A stretch of DNA of 41,420 nt from Phycisphaeraceae bacterium (GCA_021299385.1 JAJTGZ010000012.1:1-41420); one strand, 5' to 3'; numbered from the stretch's first letter, positions 16,701 to 24,318 are shown. Program-made: numbers and translations. The notes: generated from the letters alone by a model not told the origin.

Positions 16701-17066
16701 GAGGTGCCGATCCTCGACCGCCCGGCCCTGCTGCGCCGGTGCATGAACAGGGCGGAGCTAGCCGAGTCGATCCTGGCGAAGTTCTGCGCGGCGATCCCCA
16801 AGCACATCGCCGAGATAACCGACGCGGCGGGTGCGGGAGACCTGGCCCGGACGGCAAGTCTTGCGCACGCGCTCAAGGGAGCGACGGCGAACCTCGGTGC
16901 CGAGCGCGCTCGGCAGGCGCTGAGGCTCCTCGAAACGGCCGCCAAGGGGGGGGACGCCGAGGGCACGACGATGGCCCTGCGGGAGGCCAAGGTGCAGCTG
17001 CAAACCCTGCTGGATTCACTAGATCAGCGTCCCCATGCCCCCGGCGTAAACCGGGGTGCCGCATGA
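13779..17066 (+). CDS. hybrid sensor histidine kinase with two receivers and HPt
   Basis: This is a membrane sensor kinase of 1095 residues with an internal phosphorelay. The first membrane helix (about residues 38-64) and second (about 344-366) flank a ~280-residue periplasmic region that looks like a CHASE4-type sensor, followed by a HAMP-like linker. The dimerisation/phosphoacceptor domain has NTSHEIRTPLNG with His434. The ATPase domain has LVNLVSNATKF (N box), DTGMGIPP (G1) and GGTGLGLSI (G2). A first receiver-like domain (about 668-798) has lost its acidic pair, phospho-Asp and Lys. The second (about 820-947) is intact with Asp871 in LMDCQMP and a KPL Lys. A C-terminal HPt carries HALKGAT with His1030. 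The start is uncertain: ATG 13779 has no ribosome site, and an in-frame TTG near 13896 is an alternative. The signal sensed is unknown. Confidence 0.92.
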   Translation: MAPAPRPPPPSTSPRCSGVRARRPSTDRTHTLTLRKRTLLALALPLALFFAGVYAMASLMLLHSYAAVEERDARQEIARCTRAVSGELERLRAQLADWSASAELAQFADDPSLGPARTGLTPALARTHADIVAVVDVWGTVIFAWHARGQDGVLDAGIPPQVVHALRPGSIMNMHSTPGAVQSGLLTIDGQVYALASGPIVPTLHAPEHGAARPGTNPGGTHAVGTPVVALPREKHGVLLIGRRITEAGIAKHLSRQGSTITLTSIDPAQSSITLTPRLVHAPEENLSWWEDASSVHVQAQGANALQTSAVLGDVFGRRSAVLTLMQDRPTYAQAVLARDTLLWAIVAMAAVFVALLMRVLSLAVLGPVQRLGQQVMRIGERGDLEAKIELDGSREIKNLGQEINKLLAVAAVSKRQAEEALASKSQFLANTSHEIRTPLNGVVGSIELLLRSKLDEKQLRHARMAKFSCEALLELINDILDLSKIEARAVELEVIDIDLRAVVEDVGLLCNARAAEKGLRLETRTHPCLRVPLRGDPLRLHQVLVNLVSNATKFTEKGAVAINASADRMDAESVLVRFTVTDTGMGIPPQRIERLFKSFSQVDAGTTRKYGGTGLGLSICRQLVELMGGEIGVTSEPGRGSTFWFTVPLSRASKSTSTPALTSDLRSARILVVAPAGAERERLVEALNALDFRTRVIGHPEAAPEAVAQASGENRPFTLLLAWAGFGEEALEGIADLSCNSAAIGATGLMLTGPPRLRASIDSERLHNAAWLEEPFNQGQLLDAIAEGMIYVRSPRRDEEPVDSTPNEPSHAEAGPAHSARILLVEDNEVNQVIAVELLQSSGYNVVIANNGQEAVKRAQEEQFDLVLMDCQMPVLDGFEATRAIRALEEKGVIREHQPGKLPIIALTANALGHDKDRCTDAGMDAFITKPLDTAALFGTIERFLIERGTYTVQTKPSPAPTPVEVPRTQPHAEVPILDRPALLRRCMNRAELAESILAKFCAAIPKHIAEITDAAGAGDLARTASLAHALKGATANLGAERARQALRLLETAAKGGDAEGTTMALREAKVQLQTLLDSLDQRPHAPGVNRGAA

Positions 17067-17114
17067 GCCGATAAACCGGCAGAGGACCACCGACCCCTGC
17101 CCAGAGGCTCACGC

Positions 17115-18146
17115 ATGCACGTCATCGTCGCCGACGACTGCCAACTCTCTTGCGAACTCGTCAGCGCGGCGTTGCAGGCCGACGGGCACACCGTTTCATG
17201 CGCCGCCGACGGGATCGAGGCGTTCACGCAGCTGCAGCAGAGCCAATCGCAGGTGCTGATTTCTGACTGGGAGATGCCCAACTGCGACGGGCTGGAGCTG
17301 TGCAAAAAGGTCCGCGGGGCCAACCTGGGGCGGTATATCTACATCATCATGCTCACCAGCCGCGAGGGGACGGCGAACCTTGTCCAGGGCCTCAGCGCGG
17401 GGGCGGACGACTTCCTGAGTAAGCCGTTTGACCCCGCCGAGCTCTCGGTGCGGATGGGGGTCGCCGCACGCATCGCCGGGCTTGAGTCGCGCGACCTGAC
17501 GATCTTTGCAATGGCCCGGCTGGCCGAGAGCCGGGATCAGGAGACGGGCGCGCACCTTGAGCGCACGCGTGCATACTGCAAGCTGTTGGCCCAGCAGATG
17601 GCGACTATGCCCGGCTTCCAGAGCATCATCGACGATGAGTTCATCGCCACGATCTATGCGACAAGCCCGCTGCACGACATCGGCAAAGTTGGCGTTCCCG
17701 ACGCGGTGCTGCTCAAGCCCGGGCAGTTGACGGCTGAGGAATACCACATTATGCAGCGGCACGTGCAGATCGGCGCCGAGACGCTCGAGGCGGTGCTGCG
17801 GCAGAACTCCGCCGCACTTTATCTGCGGATGGCACGCGATATCGCCTGGGCGCACCACGAGCGTTACGACGGGACGGGTTACCCGCGGGGGCTCAAGGGC
17901 GACGCGATCCCTCTGCCCGCACGGATCATGGCGCTGGCGGATGTTTATGACGCGTTACGTTCACGGCGGGTGTATAAGGATGGCCTCACGCACGAGACGA
18001 CCAAGGCGATGATCCAGAACGCTTCGGGCACGCACTTTGACCCGCGCGTGGTGGAGGCCTTTATGGCCTGTAGTGCCGACTTCCAGGCCATCAGCCTGCA
18101 GCTCGTTGACGAGCAGCCAGCCAGAACGCTGCACGCGGCGGCATAG
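17115..18146 (+). CDS. receiver-HD-GYP cyclic-di-GMP phosphodiesterase
   Basis: This is a response regulator whose output is an HD-GYP domain, a family that hydrolyses cyclic di-GMP. The receiver (residues 1-120) has Asp7/Asp8 in VADD, phospho-Asp51 in LISDWEMP and the Lys in SKPFDP. The HD-GYP domain (about 140-335) has SPLHDIGKVGVPD (His187-Asp188), HHERYDGTGYP with Gly-Tyr-Pro at 255-257, and ALADVYDALRSRR, so the metal-binding set looks complete. The protein has 343 residues. ATG 17115 has AGAGG 7 nt upstream and lies 48 bp after the hybrid kinase, so the two are very probably co-transcribed. The kinase's HPt is the natural phosphodonor. The inferred output is lower cyclic di-GMP in response to the kinase signal. 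Confidence 0.95.
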   Translation: MHVIVADDCQLSCELVSAALQADGHTVSCAADGIEAFTQLQQSQSQVLISDWEMPNCDGLELCKKVRGANLGRYIYIIMLTSREGTANLVQGLSAGADDFLSKPFDPAELSVRMGVAARIAGLESRDLTIFAMARLAESRDQETGAHLERTRAYCKLLAQQMATMPGFQSIIDDEFIATIYATSPLHDIGKVGVPDAVLLKPGQLTAEEYHIMQRHVQIGAETLEAVLRQNSAALYLRMARDIAWAHHERYDGTGYPRGLKGDAIPLPARIMALADVYDALRSRRVYKDGLTHETTKAMIQNASGTHFDPRVVEAFMACSADFQAISLQLVDEQPARTLHAAA

Positions 18147-18154
18147 GGGTTGGA

Positions 18155-18182
18155 GTGGTCAGTGGTGAGCGACGAGATTGGC
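18155..18182. repeat. heptad tandem repeat after the HD-GYP gene
   Basis: Four consecutive 7-mers run GTGGTCA, GTGGTGA, GCGACGA, GATTGGC, starting 8 nt after the HD-GYP stop codon. The first three closely match the array at 20872 and the arms at 8551. The array ends at the stop codon of the small minus-strand ORF. Confidence 0.7.
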
Positions 18183-18183
18183 T

Positions 18184-18264
18184 TTAGCACATCGCCGCGA
18201 AGCTGAGCAGGAAGAGCACCGCGATCCTCTGCTGGTTGACCGACATGGAAAAGATACGGCTCAT
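18184..18264 (-). CDS. candidate 26-residue hydrophobic peptide
   Basis: On the minus strand an ATG at 18264 opens a 26-codon frame ending TAA. It is preceded by GAAAGGG about 6 nt upstream, a good ribosome site. The peptide has a polar start (MSRIFSMSVNQQR), then a hydrophobic run (IAVLFLLSFAAMC) ending in Cys, so it looks like a single short membrane segment. A possible promoter lies upstream (TTGGCA about 18329-18324; TCTAGT about 18305-18300). It lies between the HD-GYP gene and the exported protein at 18401 on the opposite strand. No homolog is recognised; it could be a small membrane protein or a chance frame. Confidence 0.35.
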   Translation of the reverse strand: MSRIFSMSVNQQRIAVLFLLSFAAMC

Positions 18265-18386
18265 GGGTTGCCCTTTCAGTTCTTGAGTTGTTCTGCACCA
18301 ACACTAGAACACATGAACAACCCCCGTGCCAACTGTCTGAACCCCGATTTTAGGTCGTATAACCCCGGCGATCCCTCTCCCAGGGG

Positions 18387-18392
18387 TACGAT
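18387..18392 (+). promoter_or_regulatory. -10-like hexamer before the exported protein
   Basis: TACGAT ends 8 nt before ATG 18401, near the spacing of other leaderless starts in this window. A stronger hexamer, TATAAC (18358-18363), lies further upstream and would give a ~30-nt leader. Neither has a clear -35 box. Confidence 0.35.
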
Positions 18393-18400
18393 CACGCCCC

Positions 18401-20320
18401 ATGCCCACACGCCGGCGCACCATCTTGTTGCCGACAGGCAACACCTGCCCCAGCACGCCCACACCCGCCCGGCAGAGGACCGCCGGGGGATGCACAGCGG
18501 CCCTGCTGGCCATGCTGCTGGCGCAGAGCACACTGGCGCTCGACCCCGAGCCGGCTAGACCTGCCGCTCCAGGCGAGCAACCCGCACCGGCACCGATAAC
18601 AACCACGCCCACACCCGCGCAGGCTTTGGGCGTGCTGGCACGCACCCGGCTGATGCTGACGAGTTGGGGGCAGCCGAGCGCCAGCACAAGCCCGGCACTT
18701 CAGCCCGTGCCGGGGGTAGCCGTGGTGCTGCGATTCCAGGGTCAGATCGTTGGCCGGGCCTCGTCGCTGGCCGGGGCTGGGCAGACGATTGATCCTCTGG
18801 GGGTGATCGGGCAGGCGATGAACGAGGCGGAGAATCGTTTGCCTGTGCGGGGGGACAAGCTCGATGAGGATCAGGCCCAGGCGCGGCGGTTTGCGAAACT
18901 CCGCCTGCTTGCGCCGGAGGTGACGATCTCCGTCGAGCTCGCCGGGCCGTTGACGATCCTTGAGGCACCGACATATGCGCAGGTCGAGGCCGAGGCGCCG
19001 TGGATGCTCTCGGGGTTGGCGGCCCAAATGAGTGGGCAAGCGGGTGGGCCGGGTGGTGAGCAGCCGGTCGCGGGTGTTTTTCCATCGTTCATGCAGATGG
19101 CCAACCTCGGCCCGGCCGAGGGCCTTGGGCAGGCCGTCAGCCGGGCGACAGGGCAGGCGACCTTGGCATTGCTTGAGCCTGGTGAACTGCGGAGCAAGCA
19201 CCAGGTCCGGCTCTATCGCTTTGCCGTGGTGCACGCCGTCGAGCCTTCGCCGGACGCGCCGGCCGAGGTGCTCTACCGCGGTCAACGGCTCATCGACCAG
19301 ACGCAGATCGACGACGTGCCCGCGCTGCGGGCATTTGCCGACACACTGGCCGACCAACTCTCACGCAACACCGCCCCCGGCACGCCCCCCGTCGGGATGC
19401 AGCCGATTGGCCCGTCGGCGCAGATCGAGCCGGCGACGCCCCGCCAGGCCGCGGCGATCGCGCTGGCGTTATCCAGTTACGTCGCGGTGCGCGCTGGGAA
19501 TCGTCAGGCCCCTCCCCCAGCCGAGGTGCTGGCCCGTGCCGAGCGTGCGGCGGGCATCGTCGCCGGCTGGGCCGCGGCAAGCCCTGAGATCAAAGCCGAC
19601 CCCGCCGCGTGCGCGATGCTGGCGCTCGCGCTGGGCACTGACGCGCCCGAGGAGATCAAGCTGGTGGTTGCGGGCGCGTTTATGCAAGCCACCGAGGCCA
19701 TGCCCGCGGGCTTTGCTGAGGCAGTCCCCGTCAACGCCCGCGGCTTGTTGGCCCTGGCCCAGCCGACGCCGCAACTGCGGGCCGACGCCACGCGTGCCGC
19801 GTTTGCGGGGCAGACGCCCGCGACGGTCATCGCGATGATGCCCTGGCTCGCCTGGGCCGAGCTTGGCACGCCGGGCACGATCGCGGGCACCGTCCCCGCC
19901 GCGTCGGCCCTTCGGCAGATGCGCACGCAGGTGTGGCAGAACCAGCTCGCCGCGGTCGATGCGCGGGAGGACCGGCGGGACCTTGTCGGCGGCATCCTCA
20001 TCCCAGGCTCCCGGCACCCGCTCCCCTCTTGGCAGAGCGCGCGGGCGGTGGCCGCACTTGCGACCATGATGGCCGATGACCGCCTGACGGGCAAGGACGA
20101 ACGCGGGGCGGAGATCGTCCGCCTCCTCGCCTCGGCACGGTTCCTTCGGCAGTTGCAAGTTGACCGCACGCTCGCATGGCTCGCCGAGGACCCGCAGGCA
20201 ACCCTCGGCGGCGTCCGCCCGAGCGTCTTTGACCAGCGCGTCAGCGCCGAGGCGACGAGCATGACGCTCCTGGCCGTCGTCGAACTGCTCAAGGCGATCG
20301 ATACGCTGTCGAACAAATAG
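18401..20320 (+). CDS. exported protein of unknown function
   Basis: I do not recognise this 639-residue protein. A long basic N-terminus followed by TAALLAMLLAQSTLA (about residues 28-46) looks like a signal peptide. A Pro/Ala/Thr-rich linker follows. Residues about 75-300 form a mixed alpha/beta region (GVAVVLRFQGQIVGRASS, then VTISVELAGPLTILE). The rest is helical and Ala-rich, ending with LRQLQVDRTLAWL, a GGVRPSVFDQR loop and a final SMTLLAVVELLKAI helix. That helix-GGVR-helix ending recalls alpha/alpha-toroid enzymes, but this is an impression only. No catalytic motif is obvious. ATG 18401 has no Shine-Dalgarno sequence. The gene converges with the GAF-domain gene 27 bp downstream. Confidence 0.75.
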   Translation: MPTRRRTILLPTGNTCPSTPTPARQRTAGGCTAALLAMLLAQSTLALDPEPARPAAPGEQPAPAPITTTPTPAQALGVLARTRLMLTSWGQPSASTSPALQPVPGVAVVLRFQGQIVGRASSLAGAGQTIDPLGVIGQAMNEAENRLPVRGDKLDEDQAQARRFAKLRLLAPEVTISVELAGPLTILEAPTYAQVEAEAPWMLSGLAAQMSGQAGGPGGEQPVAGVFPSFMQMANLGPAEGLGQAVSRATGQATLALLEPGELRSKHQVRLYRFAVVHAVEPSPDAPAEVLYRGQRLIDQTQIDDVPALRAFADTLADQLSRNTAPGTPPVGMQPIGPSAQIEPATPRQAAAIALALSSYVAVRAGNRQAPPPAEVLARAERAAGIVAGWAAASPEIKADPAACAMLALALGTDAPEEIKLVVAGAFMQATEAMPAGFAEAVPVNARGLLALAQPTPQLRADATRAAFAGQTPATVIAMMPWLAWAELGTPGTIAGTVPAASALRQMRTQVWQNQLAAVDAREDRRDLVGGILIPGSRHPLPSWQSARAVAALATMMADDRLTGKDERGAEIVRLLASARFLRQLQVDRTLAWLAEDPQATLGGVRPSVFDQRVSAEATSMTLLAVVELLKAIDTLSNK

Positions 20321-20347
20321 CACGCGGTGCCCGAGCGGCGCGACAGG

Positions 20348-20851
20348 TCAGACCGTTTGCACCGCCGGGCACTGGCCGTGCGACAGGCCCGCCCGGCAGA
20401 GCAGTTCGTGCAGCTGCCAAGCGTCGTGCTCGGCAAAGGCGCCCGTGTCGTAACTGTCCGCATCGAGCACCCCCGTGCAACGCCCCCAGGCATCGAGCAG
20501 CGGGACGACCACCTCGCTCCTGTCGCGCGCATCGCACGCGATATACCCGGCACCAAGGTTCGCCACGTCGGTAACAACCAGCGGCAAGCCCGAGGTGTAG
20601 CAACGCCCACACGCCCCGTGCAAACCGATCGGCGAGCAGGCGGGCTTATCCCGCCGCGGGCCAAGGACCAGCACGCCGGCGTCGGCAGGGTCGGGCAGAT
20701 AGAAGCCGATCCAAGAAATCCCCCCGGCGGTGGTGGCGCGGTTGAACGCGCCCCAGAGCGCATCGACGATGCGAGTCATGGTGGCGTGGGCGTCGGGGGT
20801 GCGCAGGTCGTCGGCGAGAAGCGCTGTATATTCGCGTGTATAGCCGCGCAT
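20348..20851 (-). CDS. msrC: GAF-domain free methionine-(R)-sulfoxide reductase
   Basis: This is a single GAF domain of the fRMsr type, a cytoplasmic enzyme that reduces free methionine-(R)-sulfoxide. The block ISWIGFYL...LVLGP matches the family, and the cysteine framework is present: Cys72 (PACSPI), Cys81 (GACG) and Cys106 (YIACD), followed by RSEVVVPL and GVLDADS. An additional Cys84 is unusual. The 167-residue length is normal. ATG 20851 starts MRGYTREYTALL and is preceded at 7 nt by TACCAT on the minus strand. Many family members have GVCG where this protein has GACG. The gene symbol rests on the cysteine pattern; a plain GAF sensor is less likely. Confidence 0.82.
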   Translation of the reverse strand: MRGYTREYTALLADDLRTPDAHATMTRIVDALWGAFNRATTAGGISWIGFYLPDPADAGVLVLGPRRDKPACSPIGLHGACGRCYTSGLPLVVTDVANLGAGYIACDARDRSEVVVPLLDAWGRCTGVLDADSYDTGAFAEHDAWQLHELLCRAGLSHGQCPAVQTV

Positions 20852-20858
20852 GAGGACA

Positions 20859-20864
20859 ATGGTA
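20859..20864 (-). promoter_or_regulatory. -10 hexamer for leaderless GAF/msrC gene
   Basis: On the minus strand TACCAT ends 7 nt (TGTCCTC) before ATG 20851, identical in hexamer and spacing to lysS. No Shine-Dalgarno motif is present. Confidence 0.5.
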
Positions 20865-20871
20865 GCGACGG

Positions 20872-20899
20872 GTGGTCGGTGATGAGCGGCAAGTAGTGG
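20872..20899. repeat. heptad tandem repeat upstream of msrC
   Basis: Four consecutive 7-mers run GTGGTCG, GTGATGA, GCGGCAA, GTAGTGG. The first three match the 18155 array with a few changes. It lies in the 100-bp gap between msrC and the end of the propeller protein gene. Confidence 0.65.
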
Positions 20900-20951
20900 G
20901 TACCGCGGCTTGGGTCTTTGTGAGGGCGGACCCGGCAGTCGCCACTGCCGC

Positions 20952-22532
20952 TTAGCACCCGGCAAAGAACCGGTTCAAGAAGACAATGATGTCATCAGCC
21001 GTCAACTGCCCATCCGACCCCGGCGACTGCCCAGGCCCGGCCACGTCGCTCGGCCCGCAGGTGGGGCGGACGAACGAGAGCACTGCGGGGTTGCTCGTCG
21101 TGTCGCCGCAGGTGTTGGTTACAACGCAGGCGTACGACCCGAGGTCCTCGGCCTGCACGTCGCTCAGGAACAGCGCGGGGGTGCCTGCTGTCGGGTTGGT
21201 CGATGTGCTGATCAACGCCCCGTCCTTGGTCCACTGGTAGTTCAATACGCCGTTGCCACCGTTGGACGAGGCTGCCACCACGAACAACGCGGTACCCGAA
21301 GGCGTCGTGGCGAGGGCGACGGGTTGCCACCGGATGCTCGGCAATTGGATACCCGGGTTGTACCGAGCGATCCGATTTGCCAGCATGTCGCCTGCGGAGA
21401 GGAAGATACCACCCACCATCACGTCCCCACCCGGCAGGACCGCAAGAGCGCGGACGCTGTCGGTGGTCCCGAATCCGAGTGCTGACCAGGCGCCCGTACT
21501 CGGGTTGTAACGGGCAATGTGGTTTGCCGACCCGCCCCCGGCGTCGGTGAAGTCCCCACCCGCGATCACGTCCCCACCCGGCAGGACCACCAGCGCGAAG
21601 ACGGAGAAGTTGGTCCCCGTGCCGAGTGCTGACCAGACGCCCGTGCTCGGCTTGCAACGCGCAATGCTGTTCGCTGCAACGCCCCCGGCGGCGGTAAACC
21701 CACCCCCCACAACCACGTCCCCACCCGGCAGGACCGCAAGGGCCCTGACGGTGCTGTTGGTCCCCGATCCGAGCGCCGACCAGACGCCCGTGCTCGGGTT
21801 GTACCGGGCGATGTAGTTTGCCAATACGCCCCCAGCGACCGTGAAGTCACCACCCACGATCACGTCTCCGCCGGGCAGGACCGCAAGGGCCCTGACGGTG
21901 CTGTTGGTACCCGTCCCGAGTGGGAACCAGACGCCCGTGCTTGGGTTATAGCGGGCGATCCGGTTCGCCGACACGCCCCCAGCAGTGGTGAAACTCCCGG
22001 CAACAATCACGTCTCCACCCGGCAGGACTGCCAGGGCGGAGATGCTGTCGTTGGTCCCCGTGCCGAGCGCTGACCAGAAGCCCGTGCTCGGGTTGAAACG
22101 GGCGATATTGTTCGCCGGTATAAGCCCGGCGGTGTCAAAGAACCCCCCAGCGATCACGGTTCCACTCGGTAGCACCGCCAGGGCCGACACGCTGCCGTTG
22201 GTCCCCGTACTAAGCGTTGACCAGACGCCCGTGCTCGGATTGTAACGGGCGGTGCCAATCGACCCCGGCACACCCCCGGCGTTGCTGAATCTTCCGCCAA
22301 CGATTACATCCCCGCCAGGCATGACCCCAAGGGCGAAAACCGTGTTGTTGGTCCCCGGCGCACCCACCCCCGACACCCACGCCGCCGGGCACTGCGCACG
22401 CACCGCGCTTGGTGCGATAAGAGCACTGACCAAAGCAAGCACAAAAGCCAACCCCTCCACCCTGCCGCGAAGCAGCGCCAGCGTGCGGGAAACGAACCGG
22501 GTGGTGCAGAACATCGTCAAACATGCGTTCAT
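20952..22532 (-). CDS. exported seven-repeat propeller protein with GC-type dockerin tail
   Basis: This secreted or surface protein has 526 residues. A signal peptide covers about residues 1-46 (FVLALVSALIAPSAVRA). Seven 49-50-residue repeats follow (about 65-393), each of the form ALAVLPGGDVIVGG, an AGG-AN-IARYNPSTG segment and W-ALGTGTN. Seven such units fit a seven-bladed beta-propeller. An Ig-like domain comes next (about 400-490, NYQWTKDGA and GSYACVVTNTCG). The last 35 residues are a dockerin-like calcium-loop tail, SDVAGPGQSPGSDGQLTADD, ending FFAGC. The same tail ends the metalloprotease at 31054. ATG 22532 has AAGAAGGTGATT upstream, nearly a full anti-Shine-Dalgarno match at 9-nt spacing. 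Binding partner and function are unknown. Confidence 0.9.
   Translation of the reverse strand: MNACLTMFCTTRFVSRTLALLRGRVEGLAFVLALVSALIAPSAVRAQCPAAWVSGVGAPGTNNTVFALGVMPGGDVIVGGRFSNAGGVPGSIGTARYNPSTGVWSTLSTGTNGSVSALAVLPSGTVIAGGFFDTAGLIPANNIARFNPSTGFWSALGTGTNDSISALAVLPGGDVIVAGSFTTAGGVSANRIARYNPSTGVWFPLGTGTNSTVRALAVLPGGDVIVGGDFTVAGGVLANYIARYNPSTGVWSALGSGTNSTVRALAVLPGGDVVVGGGFTAAGGVAANSIARCKPSTGVWSALGTGTNFSVFALVVLPGGDVIAGGDFTDAGGGSANHIARYNPSTGAWSALGFGTTDSVRALAVLPGGDVMVGGIFLSAGDMLANRIARYNPGIQLPSIRWQPVALATTPSGTALFVVAASSNGGNGVLNYQWTKDGALISTSTNPTAGTPALFLSDVQAEDLGSYACVVTNTCGDTTSNPAVLSFVRPTCGPSDVAGPGQSPGSDGQLTADDIIVFLNRFFAGC
21354..22340 (-). repeat. seven in-frame ~147-bp repeats
   Basis: These are the DNA repeats behind the propeller blades. 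Units 2-6 are each 147 bp and remain visibly similar at the DNA level (for example, CCACCCGGCAGGACCGC recurs on the plus strand). That suggests recent duplication or gene conversion within the gene. Confidence 0.85.
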
Positions 22533-22596
22533 CTGGAATCACCTTCTTATATGTGCAGCAGGCTGAAAACCCCCGGCGGGGCAAGCCTGTGGGCAG

Positions 22597-22625
22597 AGTG
22601 TACTGCACAAACCCGGTGCGAGCAA
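22597..22625 (-). promoter_or_regulatory. candidate promoter of the propeller gene
   Basis: On the minus strand TTGCTC (22625-22620), a 17-nt spacer and TACACT (22602-22597) lie about 65 nt upstream of ATG 22532. The match is modest. The rest of this gap (22626-22835) shows no gene or clear structure. Confidence 0.3.
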
Positions 22626-22835
22626 ACAAAACTGCTAGAAACTTTCGGCCCGCACACGCACAACCCTCATTAAAACTTGTTAGTTAGATTGCTGTTGGGG
22701 TTGCGTGAAGCAGCACTTGGCAAGCTGCGGACCGATAACAGAGGCCTGCGCCGCCGGGGCTCAAGCCCTGACCCCTGGCGGGCGGGATGTTGTGTGGGGA
22801 GTGGTCGATGCTGCACATGCGACGGGGGGATCGTG

Positions 22836-24179
22836 CTATTTGATAATCTTAACCGTGCTCAGCCTGTCCACGAGCAGCTCGTAGACCACGGCGACGTCAT
22901 CGCTGGCCAGGCGGACGCAGCCCATGGAGCGTTGCTGGCCGATGCTGTCGGGGTCGACGGTGCCGTGGACGCCGTAGCCTACGAACTTGCGTGTGTTGTC
23001 GTCGCTGCCGTCGAGGCCGATCCAGCGTTCGCCGATGGGGTTTGCGGGGTTATCGGCCTCGAAGACCTCGCCGGTGCGTGGGTTGACCCAGCGTGGGTTG
23101 ACGAGTTTGGAGTTGGGTCGGACGACGAAGGTGCCTTCGGGCGTGCCGTTGCTTTCGCCGAGGCCGACGCGGAAGGAGCGGATGTAGACCCAGTCGCGCT
23201 CCTGCCCATCGGGGCCGAGGTCGGCGGTGCCGCTGCCACCTGCGGGCGGGCTGCCGGCGTAGAGGTCCATGCGGTAATCGTTCTTGTGCACCACGGCGTG
23301 GATCGGCAGGCGGACGATCTTGATTTTCTGCCCGACGCGCAGTGCGTTCTCACTGGGCAGGCGGTTGATCCGCTGCAGCAGCCGCCAGTCGATGGGCAGG
23401 CCCTGCTTGCGGGTGATGCGGACGAGTGAATCGCCACTGGCGACGGTGTAGGTATCGGTGATCGCGTCTCCCGCCGAGACCGTCGGCGAGAAGAAGAGCG
23501 TCTCGTTGATCGAGGCGATCTGGGCGCGGATCTGGGCTCGCTCGGCAGGGGTTGAGCGCGGGTCCATCAACCCGGCGTTGAGTTTGGTGCGGGCCAAGAC
23601 GAGCTGGTTCTGCTGCACCAGGCGTGCCGACTCATCGAGCAGACGCTTGGCCTGGCCTTGCCCTTGGGATACCAAATCACCCAGAACTGGCGGTGCGGCG
23701 ATGGTCCCCAGGTCGGGCGGGAGCGCCGCCGAGGCGGGAGAGGTGGTTTCTTTGGGCGCCAGCGTCGGGGCGGGCTGAGGTGCGCCCGGGTTGGCTTGCG
23801 CGGTGGCGGGCGATGGCTCAAGAATCTCCAGCGGGAGGCTGGCCACCTTTGGCGCACGCGGCGGTGTCATGCTCACAACCACCGGGGCCTGCTCGGCAAC
23901 AGGGTCAGGGCGCCCGGCGGGCTTGGCAGCCGCGACCGGCTGCTGTCCGGGCGGGGAGGCGGGGACCATCCCCTCGGGCAGATAGGCCTTGGGCGCGACG
24001 GCAAGGGCCTCCTGTGCCGGGCCCTGGCGGGCGCGGTTCCAGATGATGAACCCACCCCCGGCCAGGATGCAGATAACCGCAACAACGAGAACCACCCGCC
24101 CCCCGGCTGAGGAGAGAAGGCCGGCCCCGCCGGGGGTGTGAGGTGACTGTGAGATACGTGGTCGTTGCGAGTCGAGCAT
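22836..24179 (-). CDS. membrane-anchored LysM / L,D-transpeptidase (YkuD)
   Basis: This enzyme cross-links peptidoglycan stem peptides, or attaches proteins to them, in the periplasm. Residues about 28-48 (VVLVVAVICILAGGGFIIW) form one membrane anchor after a short cytoplasmic start. A Pro/Ala-rich linker leads to a LysM domain (about 240-285, YTVASGDSLVRITRKQGLP to LRVGQKIKIVRL), then the YkuD catalytic domain (about 293-447). The active-site motif is intact: VHGTVDPDSIGQQRSMGCVRL with Cys421. The protein has 447 residues from ATG 24179; AGGGG lies about 9 nt upstream. An upstream in-frame ATG at 24239 would add 20 residues before the anchor and is less likely. With alr and lysA in the same window it supports a peptidoglycan wall in this planctomycete. 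Confidence 0.93.
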   Translation of the reverse strand: MLDSQRPRISQSPHTPGGAGLLSSAGGRVVLVVAVICILAGGGFIIWNRARQGPAQEALAVAPKAYLPEGMVPASPPGQQPVAAAKPAGRPDPVAEQAPVVVSMTPPRAPKVASLPLEILEPSPATAQANPGAPQPAPTLAPKETTSPASAALPPDLGTIAAPPVLGDLVSQGQGQAKRLLDESARLVQQNQLVLARTKLNAGLMDPRSTPAERAQIRAQIASINETLFFSPTVSAGDAITDTYTVASGDSLVRITRKQGLPIDWRLLQRINRLPSENALRVGQKIKIVRLPIHAVVHKNDYRMDLYAGSPPAGGSGTADLGPDGQERDWVYIRSFRVGLGESNGTPEGTFVVRPNSKLVNPRWVNPRTGEVFEADNPANPIGERWIGLDGSDDNTRKFVGYGVHGTVDPDSIGQQRSMGCVRLASDDVAVVYELLVDRLSTVKIIK

Positions 24180-24318
24180 GTGCAAGGCCCCTGGCTTGGG
24201 AGGGTAGCAGAGAACGGGGCAGCCCATGGCCGCCATCAACGGGGCAGATCGGCAAAGCAGGCCTGATTTGGTGAGTTTTCACCCTGGCATGCCAGGGCAC
24301 GGCGCGGGGGAGTGGGCT

